Below the pieces are notes generated by a model. The model searched no databases, was not told the origin of the DNA, and saw only the letters and a program-made list of their open reading frames with translations. A program made the position numbers and the translations under genes. This document shows positions 36,401-48,400 of a DNA stretch of 64,000 nucleotides, piece after piece (within the stretch, counting starts at the first letter, position 1; the number at the start of each line of letters is the position of its first letter). The stretch is from Monosporascus cannonballus (Eukaryota; Ascomycota; Sordariomycetes; Xylariales): contig QJNS01000131.1 in assembly GCA_004154925.1 (NCBI GenBank), positions 150,999-214,998 of the forward strand, given 5' to 3'.

Positions 36401-36877
36401 TATATTAAGTAATTAAAACGTACTCGTTTATTAAACATATTGAAAATTTTAAAATGGCTTTAACTTTAATAATATATATGTTAAATTTAAAAGCTATAAT
36501 GAATTTATAAATCTACTTTAAATTAAAGAGGTTACTAATAAAGTTATTAATAATATAAAAGATAAAGTAAAACATTGCGCTATTTTTTATAGAGAAAAAG
36601 CATTAAACGTTTATATTAATTAAATCGAAATGATTTTTCCACGACTTTAAACGATATTATAAGTTCAGTTAAAATTTATAACATTAATATTGAACTTATG
36701 TTTTTAGTAAAGACAAAGCTTATATAAAACTAGGAAGAAAATATAGAGAATTCGTTAAATTATTTTACAAATTATCAATTATATTGTATAAAATAAATAA
36801 ACTATACGATCTCCGAATAACAAGCAAAATAAATATATATATAAAATTAGATTATAAACAATATTTTTCAAAAACTT
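33403..36877. other. AT-rich DNA, nothing recognised
   Basis: About 3.5 kb of very AT-rich sequence with no protein motif, LTR end or RNA gene that I can defend. A slightly G+C-richer stretch near 34365-34450 (CGACGGTTTTCGTTGCCCGA) has no identified source. A 60-codon frame at 36784-36966 overlaps R2c and is incidental. Confidence 0.4.
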
Positions 36878-37200
36878 TGTCGAACTATAAAACCAGCGGG
36901 TATAAGGTTTTTCAAGGTCGAGACTTGTTAGCAATCACGCATATAAGTATTTCAATCAGATATTAGTTAAGAAATAACGTATGTACGAAGATCTAACTAT
37001 TAACTTTAAAATAAAGCTTTATAAAATTATAATAGATTTTACCTTATTATATATACTATTATTTAATTGTCGTATGGGAAATCCTTAATATAATATTTAT
37101 TGTATAAACTTTATCGTATAATAAATTTCTATATATATAGCAATATCTAATAATTAAAACTTATATATGAATATATTTTGCATAACGCATTATAGAAAAT
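36878..37200 (-). repeat. R2c: unclassified repeat, terminal part
   Basis: It starts TGTCGAACTATAAAACCAGC, the clearest version of the R2 end. The conserved block with GGTCGAGACTTGTTAGCAA and an AT tail with TTTATCGTATAATAAATTTC follow. R2d begins about 440 bp further on in the opposite orientation. Confidence 0.5.
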
Positions 37201-37639
37201 CGTAGACGGAATAGGAAACGGAACTAAATTAACTTTATTTTTATTATAATATATTATAACTTTATAAACTTAAAGTTTCTTAAGTGATAACTTATAATAA
37301 ATATTTTCAATATATATATCACCTTAATTTGTTATTATTATAAAACTTAACAGAATTGTATAAAATGCTAGCAAATTTATATAATTTGATGTTAATAAAG
37401 CAAAATATAAAGATGTTTTTGCAAATTTCAAAACATTTATAAATTAGAAATATAAAAAGGTAGATCTGGAATTAAGATCAGAAAATTACTTCAATAAATA
37501 ATATACACAATCTTAATATATAAATTCTAAAAATATTATTTTCGTTTTTTACGTATTTAAAATTCAGAATAAAATTTCAAGCTTATATATAAAATATATT
37601 TATATTAAAAGTATATTTTTCAAACTATGCTTAATATGT

Positions 37640-38500
37640 AGAAAAGTATTATACGATATAATTTACACGATAAATATTATGCCAAACTTTTTCGAATATA
37701 ATAATTAATATATAATTTTTTCGATCAAAATAAATTATATCTTAATCTTATAAAACCTTACTTTAAAATCAGCTAGTAGTTGTTGACAAGCTTTAATTAT
37801 AATAAATCTTATATCTTCTAGCTTTACGGTTTTACAAAGCTAAAAAGTAATGTTTTACGCAATAAGCCTTAAGAATAAGCCTTAAAGATAAACTATAAAG
37901 ATAAATCATAAGTACGTATAAAAGGCTTTACAAATTTTCTATAGTTTTTACGGTTCGATTATTTTATAGTACTTTCTTATATTATTTTCAAATAAAGTAT
38001 TACATTACAAAATTCGAAATATATAATATTTATAATTGAGTTTATTAAAATATATAACGGTTTTATGTTATTAACGACATTTAAATTTTATAAGAACTAT
38101 TAAGTAAATAAAAACCGTCGATATTTTAATTAATTTAAAAAAGTTATTTTTAAAAAATAATATCTGGGTTTCATTTTTGAGTACAATTTAATTTATAAAA
38201 ATACTGATAATCAATTTTTTAACAAAGGTTTATCCCGAATAATACAAAATTTATAAAACGATTATAAACAAAATTAAAAAATAATAACTGGTTTCAGAAT
38301 ACGAATATTTAGATTTTAATACGAATTAACGACGATTACAAACGTTAATTTGCTCGGCTGTTTTGGACGACAAAAACTCTTTAAAACTCCGACAAAAATC
38401 GACGTAGATAAAAGCGGAACAAAGCAGCTTAAAGTGGCCTAAAAATAAAACGTTTAAAAAACGGCAGATTTTATAAAACTTAAAAATTAAAATAGTAATT
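37640..38500 (+). repeat. R2d: unclassified repeat, long copy
   Basis: The AT-rich part comes first (TATTATACGATATAATTTAC near 37650), then the conserved block (AAAACCTTACTTTAAAATCA, GTTGTTGACAAGC) and an irregular CCTTAAGAATAAG mini-repeat zone near 37865-37915. A further 600 bp resembles the ends of R2e and R2f (TTGCTCGGCTGTTTTGGACG near 38348) and ends GTAATTTATTATT. It is strongly AT-converted, and no coding claim is made. Confidence 0.55.
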
Positions 38501-38908
38501 TATTATTTTTTTAAATGTGATTCGTATTTTTCGTTATATATATATATATATATAAGTATTTAATTTAAAATATTTATTTGTAATGCGGATTATTATTACA
38601 TTATAATTTATATAATATATTAAATAATATATAATTAATGTATATTAAAAGGTAAATCGAAATATAAATAAATTAAAATTTTTACCATTAATAATATACT
38701 ATTTAATATATATTTTAAATTTAATTATTTTCGAAAACGTTATAATGTACTAAATAAGTCTAACGAGTAAATAAGGTTACTAAATAGGTTTTAGCAATTT
38801 ATAATATCTGTAATAATTAATTTAAATTTATTAACTACAATATGTCAAATTGATTTTAAATAATAAAAAAAATACTTATTACTAATACTTCTAATTTAAA
38901 TATATACA
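38501..38908. other. AT-rich spacer with short (TA)n
   Basis: Nothing recognised apart from a (TA)n run near 38535-38553. Confidence 0.4.
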
Positions 38909-39248
38909 TATTTTCTTTTCCGTCTTTAAAATGCTATCGGTTGATGGTAGTCGACGGTGCTCCTTATGAAAAGGTTGCAACCGAAAGATAGAACGCGCCC
39001 GAGACCCAATTCGCGAAAATAACCGTCGACCGACAAAAGAACAATTGTTGTCAGTATTCCCAACCCAGATATGCGCGTATTTTCCTTTTCGTATTTGAAA
39101 TGCTATCGGTCGACGATGGTCGACGGTATTTTTCGTAGGAAGGTTGCGACCGAAAAATAAAACGCGCCCGAAACCCAATTTGCGAAAATAACTGTTAACC
39201 GAAAAAAGAATAATTATTGCCGGCACTTTTTATTAAAATATAATTGAT
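38909..39248. repeat. 170-bp tandem repeat, two copies, G+C-richer
   Basis: Unit 1 starts at 38909 and unit 2 at 39079 (period 170). Both run TATTTTC..TTTTCGT.TTT, then ATGCTATCGGT, GTCGACGGT, AAGGTTGC(A/G)ACCGAAA, AACGCGCCCGA, and CGAAAATAAC(C/T)GT. They differ mainly by transitions. A 111-codon frame on the - strand (38891-39226) is open through both units but shows no domain. The second copy is more AT-shifted than the first. Confidence 0.85.
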
Positions 39249-40638
39249 TGTAATTAATTTAATAAGTTAAAATTAGGTAAATAAAATTTGTTGTTATATT
39301 TATCGCAATATGTTATAAACTATCCGATATACTTATTTATCCGGTAAAGTTATTTAAAATATTATGTTTTTTTAATTATTTAATAAATAATTAAGCTTAA
39401 TTTAAATTTTAATAATAAACTATTAAGTATTACGAAACGATGTATGTTTAAAACACTTTTAGAAACTATAAGTTATAAGTTATAAATTCTTACATAAATA
39501 AAAGTCTCTTCAAATTTACAAGTATTAAAAATTAAATATTAATATAAAATATAAATTTTTAAAAAAAAATTAAAATTCGTTTTATTTATATTTGAAATTA
39601 TTCATAATAAACTTTTTTAAGCATTTATATTAAATTATATTTATATATATAAATATGAACTATAAATACATAAGTTAATAATTATTTTATTATAAATATT
39701 ACGGATATTAGTAATTTTAAACTTAAGATATTATAAAATATTAAATTTCTATTTTAATATTAAGTTAAAATATATTTTATTAAAAAACCGTAACTTTAAT
39801 TTCGATTAAACGAAATAAAACTATGTCTTATGTAATAATAGTTTATATTAAATATAGTAACGGTAAACTTTTATATAAATTAAACAAAATTCTTATAATT
39901 TGATTTAAATTATAGAGAAAAGTTATTTTTATATATTTAATATAATTTGTAATAAATTTATATCCGATAAAGTTATATTTTTAAACTTTAAAGTATAATT
40001 ACTTAGTATTTACAAAATCGAAAGATTATATAAAATAAATAATTGCGCTAATAATTAAAAGTTTTAAATAAGAAATTAGTATAATGTTAAGTAATATTAG
40101 AAATCCGGATTAACTTTTAAAAAACTAATTAATAAAATTGAAATTTATTTTTTTTATTAAAAACGAAAATGGTTAAAAAGGAATCTTTTAATATTTATAG
40201 TTTTTTAATTTAGTATAATATGCTTATTAAATATTTATACAATTATATTTAATTATAGGTTGATTATTATGTATTATATTTTGTTCTCGATATTAAAATA
40301 TAAGAATTCATTATTAATTATAATATATTATGAAGCAATAATATAAATTAAGGATAAATTTCGTCTAAAATAGTAAAAAGAATTTAAGCAAATTAAAATA
40401 TATTTAAAACCCGTTATAAATTCTTAATTTCGTGATAAAAAAACTATTTCGTTATATTTTTAAAAAAAGCTTTTTTAAAACAAATTTATTTTTATCATAA
40501 ATCTTATTTTCTTTTACATAAAAATACGAAAATAATAAATATAGCGAAAATTACGCGATAATTTACTGTTAATTTATAAATAAGATCATAATATTCGATA
40601 TTTAGTTTTTGCTCTATTAAGAGAATATTATAAATAAA
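39249..40638. other. AT-rich DNA, nothing recognised
   Basis: No reading frame, repeat end or RNA gene was recognised between the 170-bp repeats and the solo LTR. Confidence 0.4.
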
Positions 40639-41027
40639 TATGACGGCTAGGGGGTTTAACCAATTATTAAACCTTAGTCGTACGGGTTTATGTTAGCAGG
40701 AGTATTATGGGACTTTGTAATAATAAGATATAATAACGTATTACGTTTTATAATTTCAAAAATATCTTAAGTAACGATATTATATTACAAATTAATATTA
40801 TCTAAACTATGGAAATAATAAGCGGATATATCTTATTCCTGTTAGCTGGATTACTATTAATAAATTAGTAATCCGGCTTACTGGCTTACCACCAGTAAGT
40901 TGGTGATCCGGCTCACTGGCTTACTACTAATAAGTTGGTGATCCATCACGTGACCTGCCCCACCGCGCACTTGTGGTTGGGTCATGACAGACCGTTTCTG
41001 GAAACCGTGGCTCGTTGGGCCATAACA
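40639..41027 (-). repeat. Solo LTR of the E1/E2 chromovirus family
   Basis: A 389-bp LTR in - orientation with perfect ATAAA duplications (40634-40638, 41028-41032) and no internal element, so it was left by recombination between two LTRs. It contains two full 35-bp units (40873-40907 and 40908-40942) and a partial one before them. Its last 100 bp (CACGTGACCTGCCCCACCGC) are almost free of RIP and match the E1 LTR, not E2. Confidence 0.92.
40873..40942. repeat. 35-bp tandem units inside the LTR
   Basis: Two adjacent units, each CCGGCT(T/C)ACTGGCTTAC followed by AGTAAG or AATAAG and TTGGTGAT. Within unit 1, CTTACTGG and CCAGTAAG form an 8-bp inverted repeat, so each unit can fold. Copy number varies among LTRs: about three in E2 and the solo LTR, about two in the E1 5' LTR, half in the E1 3' LTR, none clear in E4. 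Confidence 0.8.
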
Positions 41028-42899
41028 ATAAATACCTAACAAAACGTAAATAAGCATTTTGAATATATTCTATTTTTTTAAAAAAAATATTTACGCAAGC
41101 GATACCGAAACTTTATAATAAATATTAACTTTCAAATATTGAAATGGTTTAAAGTAGTGTTAATACGTTATTATAGTTCGTTTGTATTTATTTAACATTT
41201 TAACAATAAATTACTTTTTATTTATAAATATTTTATTTAATTTATACTATTAATATTATCATTTTTAATATTAAAATCGACGAAAATATACACCATTTAA
41301 ATCTCGCATTTAAGATATTAAATAAAGTAAATATTTATATTATTATTTAGAAAATACTTTTGTGATTTTTTAATAATCTGCTCATTTAATTTTAACGTTA
41401 AAAAATTTAAAGCGAATAAATATAATAACTAGCTTAAAATTCGTTATTTTTTATAACATTAAACTTTTTAAAACCCTATTTTATTATAAAAGTGTAACTG
41501 TGTAAAGCAATTATTCAATTTAAAAACAATACATTTTAAAGATCAAACAAGTAAGTTATTAGTAAAACTTAAAAATACAAAAGTTCTACTAATATAAGTA
41601 TTTAACTATCTGAAATAAACCTATATTTTTAAATTAAAATTTCTTTCTAGAAAGAATAATTTTCGAAAAATATTTTAAAGTTACTTATATATTTACGATT
41701 TGTATTATCAGCAAAATAACAAATTTCTATTTCTTATTTGAAAAAAAGATGTTTATATAAAAATATACGGTGTTTTAGTCTTCTATTTAATTTACTAATA
41801 AAGCGGTTAATATATTTCTAAGAAGAATATCTTTAACACAAAGGGAATATTTATTATATTTTCTTAAAACTAAAATATAACGCAGAAAAAAATGTTTATT
41901 AAGTTAAAATAATAGCCATATTAGTACAAAAATGAAAAGTTTTGCGAACTTATATTTAATTAAAGTGATATCTACTAAAAATGTTTTGTAATATATATTT
42001 AATATAAACCGACACAAAATACGTATAGGATTTGTTATAACATATTTTGACAGTATTTTATAAAATATAACTAAAACTTTCACTTTTATTAAATTTTTAA
42101 AATAAAATATATAATATTTCTTTAAAAATCTTAGATAATATTAAACATTTTGTCCTATTTATTTATAGAGGATACGAAGGCGTAAAGAGCAAATTAAATA
42201 TATCAAACAAATTAAATAATATATAAGAAGTTACTAATATTTAATATTTCGGTTTTAAAAATTTCATTTACAACACCTATAATCGAAAAATACAATATAA
42301 ATAGCCGATATAAATACTTATATATTTTGTTATAACTAATAAACGCTAGCAAATATAAAAAATTGTTATATTAGCCGTTATTATTTTGATATAACCTTTC
42401 TTTCAAAGGATTGAACAATTATAAAAAGTTTTTTATATTTATATTAAAAGTCGAGTCGTGTTTTTTTGCGAAAAAAAATTTATAACGTATATTTCGAAAC
42501 AAAGTAGTATACAACTTTTAAAATACTACTGTTTTTGTTTATTTCTCGAATATATTAAATTAAACAAAACAAAATAGTAAAAATGTTATTGCTTTTATAA
42601 AGCATTATATTATCGTATTATACAATTATAACGAATTATATCACAAATATATTAAAAGTTTTATGGCACAATATTCGTCAAATGTTTTTATATTGAGCTT
42701 TTGAAATGGTTTCACAGCATTTTAATAAATTCGACAAGGAAAAGTTTAACAATAGCAAATAATATATAGTATATATTCACAAATTAAATACTTATAATTT
42801 TTTTAAAAAAAATATTGCGTTTTTATGTAAAAAAGCTTAAGTTTAATTTTTAAGTGAAATACAAATTTAAATTTCAACTATAATTTTAAAGTTGTACTA
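41028..42899. other. AT-rich DNA, nothing recognised
   Basis: After the ATAAA duplication there are about 1.9 kb of AT-rich sequence with no supportable feature. Confidence 0.4.
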
Positions 42900-43745
42900 A
42901 TTTCTTAGAAAGTTATTACACGATATAATGTATACGACAATTAATAAATACATTTACTGTTTACAAAACTATAGCTTAGTTTCGTAAAGTTTTATTTTAA
43001 TGTCGAATACGTAGTTACTAACAAATTTAAATATTAATAAACTTTATATGCGTTAGTTAGGTTGTTAGGCTCGAAATATTAAGTTTTATACAGCAAATAG
43101 TAAAAATACGCTTTAAGAATAACTTTAGAAGTAAACTTTAAATGTAAATTTTAAAAGTAAACATTAAATACGCATAAAAACTTTTGCTAACTTTCGCAGG
43201 TTTTATAATTCTATCGTTTTACGATAATATTTTTAATTGTTATAAAGTAAAATATTATATCGCGCTATTTATATGCGATATTAATAATCGGCTTCATTAA
43301 AGATTCTACGAAACGTGTTTTATTAACGATATTTAATCTGTGCAAAAATATCGAACGAGCTAATATCGTTAGCACTTTTATTAATTTTTAAATAAATTTT
43401 TAACAATAAATCGACTTTAGTCATTAGTTTTCGAAGACAGTTTAATTAATAAAAATAACGATAATCGGTTTATATAAAAGTTTACGACAAACAATATAGA
43501 AATTATAAAAATATTGTTAGCAAAACTAGAATAGGAAATAATACCGAGCTTATAAATTTCGAACTTCAAATTTTAGAACGAATTAGCAATAATTACAAAC
43601 CTTAGTTTGCGAGGTTATTCTGTTCGACAAAAGCTTTCCAAAATTCGAATAAAATTCTACCTAAATAAAAGCGAAATAAAAAGCGTTAAAAAGGAACGAG
43701 GCTAGTAAAACTTAACACTTAAAGTAGTAATTTATTATTTATTTA
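42900..43745 (+). repeat. R2e: unclassified repeat, long copy
   Basis: The same order as R2f: TTATTACACGATATAATG near 42915, the TTTCGTAAAG block near 42973, a decayed mini-repeat zone (CTTTAAGAATAACTTTAGAA near 43112), a region matching the R2f open frame (AATATAGAAATTATAAAAAT near 43492), and the end GTAGTAATTTATTATTTATT near 43720. Confidence 0.6.
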
Positions 43746-44889
43746 ATTTTGCTTATATAGTTACAATTTCTTACAGGAAATTGTTTACTGATTAAACGAA
43801 ATATTCGACGTTTTAAAAATTACTTTTCTATAAACGCATGTTATTTAATAGCGAACTATTAATTAAAAAAGTTCAAATTATAAAAGTCGCTATATATTAA
43901 TAAATTACTTATTTCAAAGTTTTATAACGTTTTAAATAAACAAGTTCTTTATAAAAACTCTTTGATAATGTTTTTTATATTTACTATTTAATATAAGCTA
44001 TTTATTTTTTATATTAATAGTATAAAACTGCTTATATAAAACAAACATATTGTTAGCTGTTTAAGTTATACAAAAATCTCATCTTTCATTAAAAACGTTT
44101 TAATATAATATATAGTGTTGCTGATAATCTTGTAAAAACGTTAAGATAATAATAATAAACGCGTTCGACTAAATACTATTGTTGATATGCTAAAATTAAT
44201 TTTAACTAAAAAAGAAACCCGATTATTGAACGAACTTCTAACTTGAATAGGCAAAGATTTTATTTATATTCTGAGTTAATATGTTAAAAATATAACGAAT
44301 TTTCTATTAATAGAATAGGTTATTAAACGGATTATTGTTAAAAATTTGTTAAACCTTAATATATAAAAATATAGAAATATTTTACAAATATTTTACCTTT
44401 GCTCGAATTATAATTACTAAATATAATATTATACTTATTAAAGTATGTTTTTTAAGTATTAAATATTATATCTTTAATAGTTATATTTGTGCTAATACTA
44501 TCGAATATCGTTTTAAAACAAAATATTATACTATATTTCATATTAATGTTTTTATCACGATTAAACATTTTGTTATAGTTATGAAAAATAACCGTATTCA
44601 TAATGGTATATTTATATTAAGAAATACTTTTAAAAATATAAAATACTTTGATTAATATATACTGATAATTTACTTAATATTATATTTATTACCATAAACG
44701 TAATTGTTACTACAATTTAAAATATAAATACTAAAATTATAACAGTTGTTAAAGTAAATAATTTAAACCTTATAATAATTTTTTTAGAAATAAGATATCT
44801 CTTTTGGTTTTATATACTACTTTATAGAATATTGTCCGCCAATTTTAAATGATAAAAAACGATATATATAAAATATAAAAGCTTTATAA
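43746..44889. other. AT-rich DNA between R2e and R2f
   Basis: No gene or clear repeat end was found. If R2 is a retroelement this could be internal sequence, but nothing coding was recognised. Confidence 0.35.
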
Positions 44890-45775
44890 CTTCGTGTTAT
44901 ATTTTTTAAAATAAAATAAATATATGGAAAATTTTTTATAGGTTAATTTACACATTCAATATTATTTGTAATATTTTGGAACATAATAGTGAACTTATAA
45001 TTTTGGAAGTTAAAATATATTATATCTCAGTTTCGTAAAACCTTATTTTAAAGCCGACTAATTCGTAGTTGTCAACAAGCTTCGACTTTGATAAATCTTA
45101 TACTTGCTAGCTAGTTCGACAATATCGAGATATTAAGCTTTGCGCGGTAAACCTTAAAGATATACCTTAAAAATAACTTTTAAAGGTAAACCTTAAAGAT
45201 ATACCTTAAAAATAACTTTTAAAGGTAAACCTTAAGGGTGTATAAAAAAGCTTTGCAGGTCCTCGCTAGTCTCGATTGTTTTCACGATTTTTCAAATTAC
45301 TATTAACTATAATAGCTGAACATGCCGCGGAATTCGAAATATGCAATACCGATAATCCGTATTAATAGGATTTTTATAGAAAAAAATCTCATTTACGACA
45401 CATAATTCCTACAAAGTTATTAGAAAAGCTAAAGCTATCGACATTACTGTTGATTTAACAAATCTTCCCAGCAATCAATCTTTGAAAAAGCTTATAGCGA
45501 GTAATATAGAAATTATAGAAAAACTATTAGCAAAACCAAGAGAGGAAGATAGTAGCGGGCTGAAAAGTTCCGAAGTTCAGACTTTAAAACGAATCAAGCT
45601 GGACGATTACGAGCGCTGGTTTGCTCGGCTACTCCGAGCGGCAAAGACACTCTAAAACTCGGACAACAATCGACGTGAATAGAAGCGGGACAAGGCGGCC
45701 TAAAGTCGCTTTGGAGTGAGACGCCTAAAGGCGACGAGTTTAGTAAAACCTAGAAATTGAAATAGTAATTTATTA
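44890..45775 (+). repeat. R2f: best-preserved copy of unclassified repeat R2
   Basis: An AT-rich leader and a conserved ~100-bp block (TTTCGTAAAACC near 45010 to CTAGTTCGACA ending 45121) come first. A 39-bp minisatellite (45146-45231) follows, then a G+C-richer 370-bp end. In that end a + strand frame without ATG is open from about 45388 to TAA at 45651 and reads ...KKLIASNIEIIEKLLAKP... ERWFARLLRAAKTL. R2e contains the same text with RIP stops, so the frame belongs to the repeat. I do not recognise the protein. The repeat could be a non-autonomous or fragmentary element. Confidence 0.55.
45146..45231. repeat. 39-bp minisatellite in R2f
   Basis: Two exact 39-bp units beginning GGTAAACCTTAAAGATATAC at 45146 and 45185, then a partial third from 45224. 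Within the unit, a shorter CCTTAAA motif recurs. Confidence 0.85.
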
Positions 45776-46095
45776 TTATTTAATTTTATATATACAGTTA
45801 CATTTTATTTTTAAAGAATTATATACCAAGTAATCACAATTACATATTTAAGTTAAAATATACTCAAAATGTCATTATAATTTTTACTAAATTATGAATA
45901 AATACGCATTCCGTTAAAGGATTTATAGATAGAAAATATATATAAAAGATTATGTACATTTTTATAATAAAATTTATATTATATTATCAAATAAAAACTT
46001 CGAAATTTGCGTCCAGTATGTCAAAATAAATAATAAATATTAGTTTTTAATTAAATTTTAAAATTAACGGATTTAATTATAATTCTATACGTTAA

Positions 46096-46474
46096 TATTA
46101 TAATCTGATAGATCTAGGCTGTGCAAATGATCGCAACGACAAGGATAATACGATCCACCCTAAAGTTACGTAATAAATGATCATTAATACGCTCGTAATC
46201 GCAAAAGAATAATCGAAATTATTAAAGATTATGATTATTATAGGCGACACAATAAGGAATAATTAATAAAATAATAAAAAAACCATATTTTCGTTCATAA
46301 CTTTTATAATTTAAATAATAATAGTTTGTAATTAAATATCTTTATATGAAATTCCTCTTGTATAATAAAATGTAACATATTTATCATATTTATTATTTAA
46401 AATCTTACAATATTTTTATAGCTATAAATTCTTACGATTAAGGTTTAATAATATCGTTAGATTTTAAATAATAT
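46096..46474 (+). repeat. E4 5' LTR
   Basis: It starts TATTATAATCTGATAG, which aligns with the 3' LTR start TTTTACGACCTAATAA. The block CAAGGATAATACGATCCACC (46129 onward) is well kept. The 3' edge is set only by the length of the partner. Confidence 0.82.
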
Positions 46475-46549
46475 CTTTAATTATTATATGGATTAGCGAA
46501 TAAAGAATTACTTTTTAACAAACGCATAAGTCTAATATAAATTCTAAAA

Positions 46550-48400
46550 GTGAAATATTTAACTATATTAATTTATATTACGTCCACCGTCAACAAATAT
46601 ACCGAAACTTAATGTTAAAAAGCTTTAACCTTATAACGGAAACAGTAACGTAGAAAGGTTTTTTATTTAGGCAAAAATATATTTTAAGTTTTAGATATTC
46701 GAAGAATCAGCGGATAAGATTTTCGCCGTTATGGCTTTCCTAACTAAGAACGTTTTTAACTAGTTTAAATTTACGATAAGAAATTATTTAAAACATACTA
46801 AAACCGATTATAATATTTACTAAAAGGTTTTTTTCGCGATTATGTTAACTTTAAAAACAAATTAAAAACTAATTTTGAAACTCTGAATAAAAAACGTACA
46901 GCAGTATAATAAACTTTTTAATTACGCCAAAAAAACTAATATCGAAACATTGAATAATATTTAAAAACTTTATAACTAAAATAAAATAGCATAATAACGA
47001 CGGAAATACCTGTAATGTAGCTGGAGACTTATTGCATGCGCTTTTATAAGGTGGATTTGAGTGCCCAAATCCACCTTATAAGAGCGCATACAACAAGCCT
47101 CCAGCTATATTACAATATCTATATTAATATATTTTATAAACAGTTAAACAATAATGCTAAATATAAAATCATGAAATTTTCGAAACTTAAAACCTTAATC
47201 GATTTATTATCGAAATTATTAAAATTAATAAATTATGTAAATACTCAATATAAATTATTTTAAGACATAAAGTTTAAATAACGAAACAGGAAAAAACACG
47301 ATATATTTTTCATATTTTATAATACAGCGCCAAAACTTGTAAAATTCATAGCGATTTAGTGTAAAAATAAAAGCTAAATTAAATGTAATAATTATAGCAA
47401 AATAAGATAATATTAAAGCAATTATAAAAAACTTAGAAAAATATAATAAAATAGTTAAATACTTCTATTAAAAAGATAATTTAAATATAATAAAAAACAA
47501 CAATAAAATTATTAATATAATTCGTGATTAATACGAATAAAAGATATTACCATAAAAACTCGGACGCGAAATATACAAAGGATAATATTTAACTTAAAAA
47601 CTTTCGAAAAATAACAATACGTCTTAAAGAAATAATTAAAAATATATTAAAATATTTTAAAAAGATATTTATTTAGAAATTCTTAATATATGTAATAATA
47701 TATGTATAATATATCATAAACGGCTAATATACTTAATATATAACGATTAAAAAAGTTTCTTTATTAATAAATTATACGTATATTTAAAACAGTAAGATTC
47801 TTTTAATTAAATTAAATACAATAAAATAAATATACAATACAATCGATATTTTCGAATTATTTTATAAAACGTTATTCATAAATATTTCATTTTAAAAATT
47901 TGATTTAAAATATTTATAAAAAGACGTATTTTATCTTTATAATTAATATAATTATTAATTTGTAAAAAGGTTAATCTAGTATATTTTGAAGAAATATTGC
48001 CAAAAAGTAATTACGGACCTTTACTCTCAATTAGCATTTATTATAAACCTTAAAAAGGTTTTTTAACAAATCTATAATTTACTTGAAGGTTTTATTAAAA
48101 AATAACGAAATATAAAAGGCTTAATAAAACGAGATCTATTATATAAAAACGCAATTTAGGTAATAAAATAAGATATTATAAGTTAGATAAAAGAATTAAA
48201 TATAACTAAAAGAATAAATACCTTAGTGAAAAAGATAAATATAATAACTTAATATATTATAAAAAGACTATAAAAACAATTTGATAAATTTCACAAGAAA
48301 TTAAAAAAGAGATTATTTGTAAAAACCCGTAAAATAACAAAACTTAACAGCATTAAGAAAAATTTCTAAAAAGAGTTTTAAACGCGATAATAAAGGCCGT
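46550..48400 (+). pseudogene. E4 gag, RIP-broken
   Basis: Capsid-like text lies near 46600-46900. A decayed zinc knuckle near 47383-47424 starts Cys-Asn-Asn-Tyr, with the remaining metal ligands replaced or turned into stops. The foldback element at 47011-47114 interrupts the region. No usable frame is left. Confidence 0.6.
47011..47114. mobile_element. Palindromic foldback/MITE-like insertion in E4 gag
   Basis: Two 49-nt arms (47011-47059 and 47066-47114) are inverted copies around a 6-nt loop AGTGCC. Five arm positions mismatch, and all five are transitions, as RIP would cause. Arm tips are TGTAATGTAGCTGGAG and its partner. The flanks ATACC (47006-47010) and ATATC (47115-47119) differ by one C/T and may be a target duplication. 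A 75-codon frame starting inside it is incidental. There is no transposase, so it would be non-autonomous. Confidence 0.8.

Noticed and set aside
38891..39226. A 111-residue protein gene on the - strand
   Set aside because: The frame is open because the 170-bp tandem unit lacks stops in it and is repeated; no domain or start context supports it.
40859..40942. CRISPR-like direct repeats
   Set aside because: Units are contiguous without spacers and lie inside an LTR of a eukaryotic retrotransposon.
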